Below, one piece after another: positions 5,659 through 5,875 of a DNA stretch of 5,875 nucleotides. Under the pieces are notes generated by a model. The model searched no databases and was not told the DNA's origin. It worked only from the letters and a program-made list of their open reading frames with translations. Each line of letters begins with the position of its first letter. Position 1 is the stretch's first letter. The DNA is from Modestobacter sp. (GTDB lineage: Bacteria > Actinomycetota > Actinomycetes > Mycobacteriales > Geodermatophilaceae), in the NCBI GenBank assembly GCA_025965775.1, contig JAOPWG010000422.1, positions 1 to 5,875 of the forward strand. Reading direction: 5' to 3'. Made by a program: the position numbers and the translations under genes.

Positions 5659-5875
5659 GACGCCACCCGGGCAGGGAGCTCGTCGAGCAGCCGGTGCCCG
5701 CGGGCGGCGTTCTGCGCGGCCTCCAGCGCGGCGGCGACCCGGTAGCAGCGGTCGTCGGCCAGACCGGGGGCCATCACCTGCAACCCGACCGGCAGCCCCT
5801 CGGACAGCCCGCAGGGCACCGAGATCGCCGGCACGCCGGCCAGGCTGGCCGGCAGGGTGCACAGGTCGGCGGCGT
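5655..5875 (-). CDS. gatA: Asp/Glu-tRNA amidotransferase subunit A (C-terminal 72 residues, truncated by window edge)
   Basis: GatA is the amidase-signature subunit of GatCAB: it hydrolyses glutamine and channels ammonia to GatB. Reading leftwards from the window edge gives ADLCTLPASLAGVPAISVPC, then GLPVGLQVMAPGLADDRCYR and a final helix AAALEAAQNAARGHRLLDEL before TGA (5657-5655). The 'D-x-C-T-x-P-A-S-L-A-G-x-P-A-x-S-x-P' and 'G-L-P-V-G-L-Q' blocks are characteristic of the GatA C-terminal end. The Ser-cisSer-Lys catalytic triad and about 420 residues lie outside the window. It is followed by the small membrane-protein gene through a GTGA overlap and then by gatB. The frame is open to the edge, with no stop until 5655. 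Confidence 0.93.
   Translation of the reverse strand, partial: AADLCTLPASLAGVPAISVPCGLSEGLPVGLQVMAPGLADDRCYRVAAALEAAQNAARGHRLLDELPARVAS

Overview
The window is very GC-rich and contains only protein-coding genes in tight packing. It has GTG starts, four-base stop/start overlaps and a GatCAB amidotransferase locus, which together suggest a high-GC actinomycete. The protein style (for example the actinobacterial-type dihydroxy-acid dehydratase N-terminus) would fit Geodermatophilaceae or a relative, but the family assignment is inference. There is no RNA gene, mobile element, CRISPR array or phage signature, and no stretch above 300 bases lacks a gene.

Layout, left to right. (1) ilvD, minus strand, running off the left edge: the first 458 residues of dihydroxy-acid dehydratase (branched-chain amino acid synthesis). 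(2) A small two-helix membrane protein with a bacterial PH-like domain, plus strand, divergent from ilvD. (3) A D-isomer-specific 2-hydroxyacid dehydrogenase, minus strand, whose stop overlaps the stop of gene 2 by 7 bp. (4) A secreted lipoprotein of the glucose/sorbosone (PQQ-type) dehydrogenase beta-propeller family, plus strand, divergent from gene 3 across only 43 bp. (5) gatB, minus strand, convergent with gene 4 across 8 bp. (6) A 66-residue two-helix membrane protein. (7) The last 72 residues of gatA, running off the right edge. Genes 7, 6 and 5 form one operon read leftwards, gatA > small membrane protein > gatB, and both junctions are GTGA stop/start overlaps. GatA and GatB, with GatC presumably upstream outside the window, make the amidotransferase that converts misacylated Glu-tRNA(Gln) and Asp-tRNA(Asn). 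The other genes look like independent single-gene units with no evident pathway shared between them.

The main regulatory pattern is that three genes that begin their own transcripts (ilvD, the dehydrogenase and the lipoprotein) have a TANNNT -10-like hexamer only 7-8 nt before a GTG start and no properly spaced Shine-Dalgarno. This is what leaderless mRNAs would look like. The operon-internal gatB instead has a strong GGAGGAG Shine-Dalgarno. I see no convincing novel system. The items most worth a second look are the leaderless-promoter pattern, the tiny membrane protein inside the gat operon, and the divergent active-site region of the propeller lipoprotein.
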